From the NCBI RefSeq assembly GCF_013213975.1, contig NZ_JABSST010000014.1, positions 1 to 46,737 on the forward strand: a DNA stretch of 46,737 nucleotides. The letters are read 5' to 3'. Position numbers and translations under genes: made by a program. This document shows, in pieces, positions 45,295-46,737 of this stretch (its first letter is position 1; each line of letters opens with the position of its first letter). This DNA comes from Winogradskyella sp. Its GTDB lineage: Bacteria > Bacteroidota > Bacteroidia > Flavobacteriales > Flavobacteriaceae. The notes under the pieces are model-generated. The model searched no databases, had not been told where the DNA came from, and saw only the letters and a list, made by a program, of their open reading frames with translations.

Positions 45295-46389
45295 ATGAAA
45301 TTAATGCGCCTAACCTATATTTTATTGGGTATTGTATTGTCATTTTCTTGTGCATCAGATAGCAATGACGATACAATAGATACACCATCAGGTGAGAATA
45401 TGTACTTCCCACCTTTGAATTCCGAAATTTGGGATACCGAAAATTTATCAGATCTCAACTGGAATGAAAATGCCACGCAGCCGCTTTTCAATTTTTTAGA
45501 AAACTCAAATACAAAAGCTTTCATAATTCTTAAGGACGGTAAAATTGTAACGGAGTGGTACATGAATAACTTTACTCAAAATAATATCTGGTATTGGGCA
45601 TCGGCTGGAAAAACACTCACAGCTATGACATTGGGAATTGCTCAAGATGAAGGTTTTATAAACCTCAATGATTCTTCCGCGCAGTACTTGGGAAATGGTT
45701 GGTCTAGTCTTACTAATGAAGAGGAAAATAATATTGAGGTAATCCATCATCTTACTATGACTACAGGCTTAGACTATACGGACTTTTTTAATCAGTTTTG
45801 TACAGATACAGACTGTCTTTATTATTTGAATGAGCCAGGTGTTTTTTGGTATTATCATAATGCACCATATACTTTACTTGACAATATAATTACCAGTGCC
45901 GTTAACGAAAATTTTGAAGACTACTTCACCGAAAAAATTAGGAATAAAATTGGTATGAATGGCTTCTGGCTACAAAGTGGATATAATAATATTTATAATA
46001 GTGATGCTCGAAGTATGGCTCGGTTTGGATTATTATGTTTAAACAATGGTGTTTGGGACAATGAAGTTATTATTAATGATTCCGATTATTTTGATGCTAT
46101 GATAAATACTTCTCAAGATCTAAATAAAGCGTATGGTTATTTATGGTGGCTTAATGGAAAAACGTCCTTTAAGTTACCAGGCACCACAGAAACATTTAGC
46201 GGTAAATTAATTCCTAATGCACCAGACGATTTAGTTGCTGGACTTGGTGCTAATGATCAGAAATTATACGTAATACCAAGTCAAAACCTCGTTATAATAA
46301 GGCTTGGAGAAAATAGCGCCGAAGGCCATCTAGGCCCATCAGGTTATGACAACCAGCTATGGGAAAAAATTAACACTCTTATCAATTAA
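45295..46389 (+). CDS. Class C beta-lactamase-like serine hydrolase, lipoprotein
   Basis: 364 aa. Lipoprotein signal (VLSFSC, Cys19) and an acidic stretch after it. The penicillin-binding fold motifs are SAGK (Ser103 nucleophile, Lys106) and YHN (187-189), matching the YxN of class C enzymes; the third motif (HxG or KTG type) is not obvious, but PGTTETFSGKL lies in its place. It hydrolyses an ester or peptide bond; the family includes esterases and D-aminopeptidases, and resistance to beta-lactams should not be assumed. It is convergent with the amidase, overlapping by four bases at the stop codons. Confidence 0.85.
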   Translation: MKLMRLTYILLGIVLSFSCASDSNDDTIDTPSGENMYFPPLNSEIWDTENLSDLNWNENATQPLFNFLENSNTKAFIILKDGKIVTEWYMNNFTQNNIWYWASAGKTLTAMTLGIAQDEGFINLNDSSAQYLGNGWSSLTNEEENNIEVIHHLTMTTGLDYTDFFNQFCTDTDCLYYLNEPGVFWYYHNAPYTLLDNIITSAVNENFEDYFTEKIRNKIGMNGFWLQSGYNNIYNSDARSMARFGLLCLNNGVWDNEVIINDSDYFDAMINTSQDLNKAYGYLWWLNGKTSFKLPGTTETFSGKLIPNAPDDLVAGLGANDQKLYVIPSQNLVIIRLGENSAEGHLGPSGYDNQLWEKINTLIN

Positions 46390-46737
46390 TTATACGCTTT
46401 TGGCTCTTTCCTAGCTTTAGTAGCCTGTTCATAAACATAAGCCCATTCTAACAACTGCTTTTCTTGAAGTCGCTTGGCTATAAAAGTTAAACCCTTTGGC
46501 ACTCCTTTATCCGTATAACCCATCGGAACAGTAATCGCTGGATATTCAGCCACTGCCGCAAAACCTGCATGATAATTATTAATAGATAAAAATGCATCAA
46601 GATTTAAAGAATCCATTGGTTCATTAAAATATGTCAACCCATTGATTTTTAAGGTGTCTTTTATGCGTTCAAGAAATTCATCATCGCCTTTATCATCGAC
46701 TATACCTTTAAATAAATTCTGTCCATAAGGCATACTA
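46386..46737 (-). CDS. Amidase-signature family hydrolase, C-terminal part (cut by window edge)
   Basis: Only the last 116 or so residues are inside the window; the gene continues past the right edge. The C-terminal amidase signature segment is recognisable: FAAVAEYPAITVPMGYTDKG and VPKGLTFIAKRLQEKQLLEW. These enzymes hydrolyse amide bonds with a Ser-cisSer-Lys triad, which lies outside this window. It might also be the related cyclic-dimer hydrolase subgroup. The methionine at 46733 is internal, not a start. Confidence 0.75.
   Translation of the reverse strand, partial: SMPYGQNLFKGIVDDKGDDEFLERIKDTLKINGLTYFNEPMDSLNLDAFLSINNYHAGFAAVAEYPAITVPMGYTDKGVPKGLTFIAKRLQEKQLLEWAYVYEQATKARKEPKAYN

Overview
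The window is about 47 kb of AT-rich bacterial chromosome from a member of the Bacteroidota, most likely a marine Flavobacteriaceae. The evidence is the promoter style (TAnnTTTG -7 boxes, one with a TTG exactly 19 bases upstream), the very long SecA (1118 aa) with no C-terminal zinc motif, BshC, many lipoproteins and C-terminally basic YidC, plus families typical of the group (DUF2911, DUF922, Wza-like export lipoprotein, fasciclin lipoprotein). No rRNA, tRNA, CRISPR array, insertion sequence or prophage was seen.

Layout, left to right. 1-833 (minus): end of a capsule/exopolysaccharide export locus. 935-8872 (plus): ABC-F ATPase, methyltransferase, LolD-type ABC ATPase, PduO-type cobalamin adenosyltransferase, small DUF2795 protein, SecA. 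8938-10282: three decayed reading frames in a row (frameshifted lipoprotein, frameshifted membrane protein, a C-terminal scrap). 10299-13880 (minus): M23 peptidase, then an ECF sigma factor / membrane partner / Trp-Gly repeat envelope protein operon. 14014-15671 (plus): DUF2911 protein and the MeaB GTPase, which with the adenosyltransferase implies B12-dependent methylmalonyl-CoA mutase elsewhere in the genome. 15713-19226: GT2, double LAB_N membrane protein and ArnT-like GT39 in one overlapping operon, with a PAP2 phosphatase converging on it; this looks like a lipid A or undecaprenyl-linked sugar modification set.

19226-23889 (minus): small acidic protein, MATE exporter, nitronate monooxygenase-type flavoprotein, MnmA, MORN-like repeat protein. 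23957-24973 (plus): fasciclin lipoprotein. 25359-28974 (minus): PyrG then YidC. 29063-34316: an orphan transglutaminase-like protein converging on an operon of GuaA, a four-LysM ligand-binding protein, OsmC, DUF922 and DUF3820 proteins. 34328-35126 is the largest gene-free stretch; it ends in long A-tracts beside a perfect 16-bp palindrome close to the ParB (parS) consensus. 35127-46737: BshC, M14 peptidase, a frameshifted Cys-rich lipoprotein and its lipoprotein neighbour, M16 peptidase, a small membrane protein, rimO with an in-frame stop codon, a class C beta-lactamase-like serine hydrolase, and the C-terminal end of an amidase cut by the window edge.

Most of the window is core housekeeping. 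The parts worth a second look are the four disrupted genes and the 10.1-10.3 kb scrap (five of the six required indels lie within 240 bases, all six are in short homopolymers, and rimO alone has a clean nonsense codon), the parS-like palindrome with A-tracts, the sigma-factor operon with its Trp repeat protein, the Cys-rich lipoprotein pair, and a set of -7 boxes lying 3-4 bases from start codons, which predicts leaderless mRNAs for several genes including guaA. I did not find a clearly new multi-gene system; the strongest candidates are stated with their limits.
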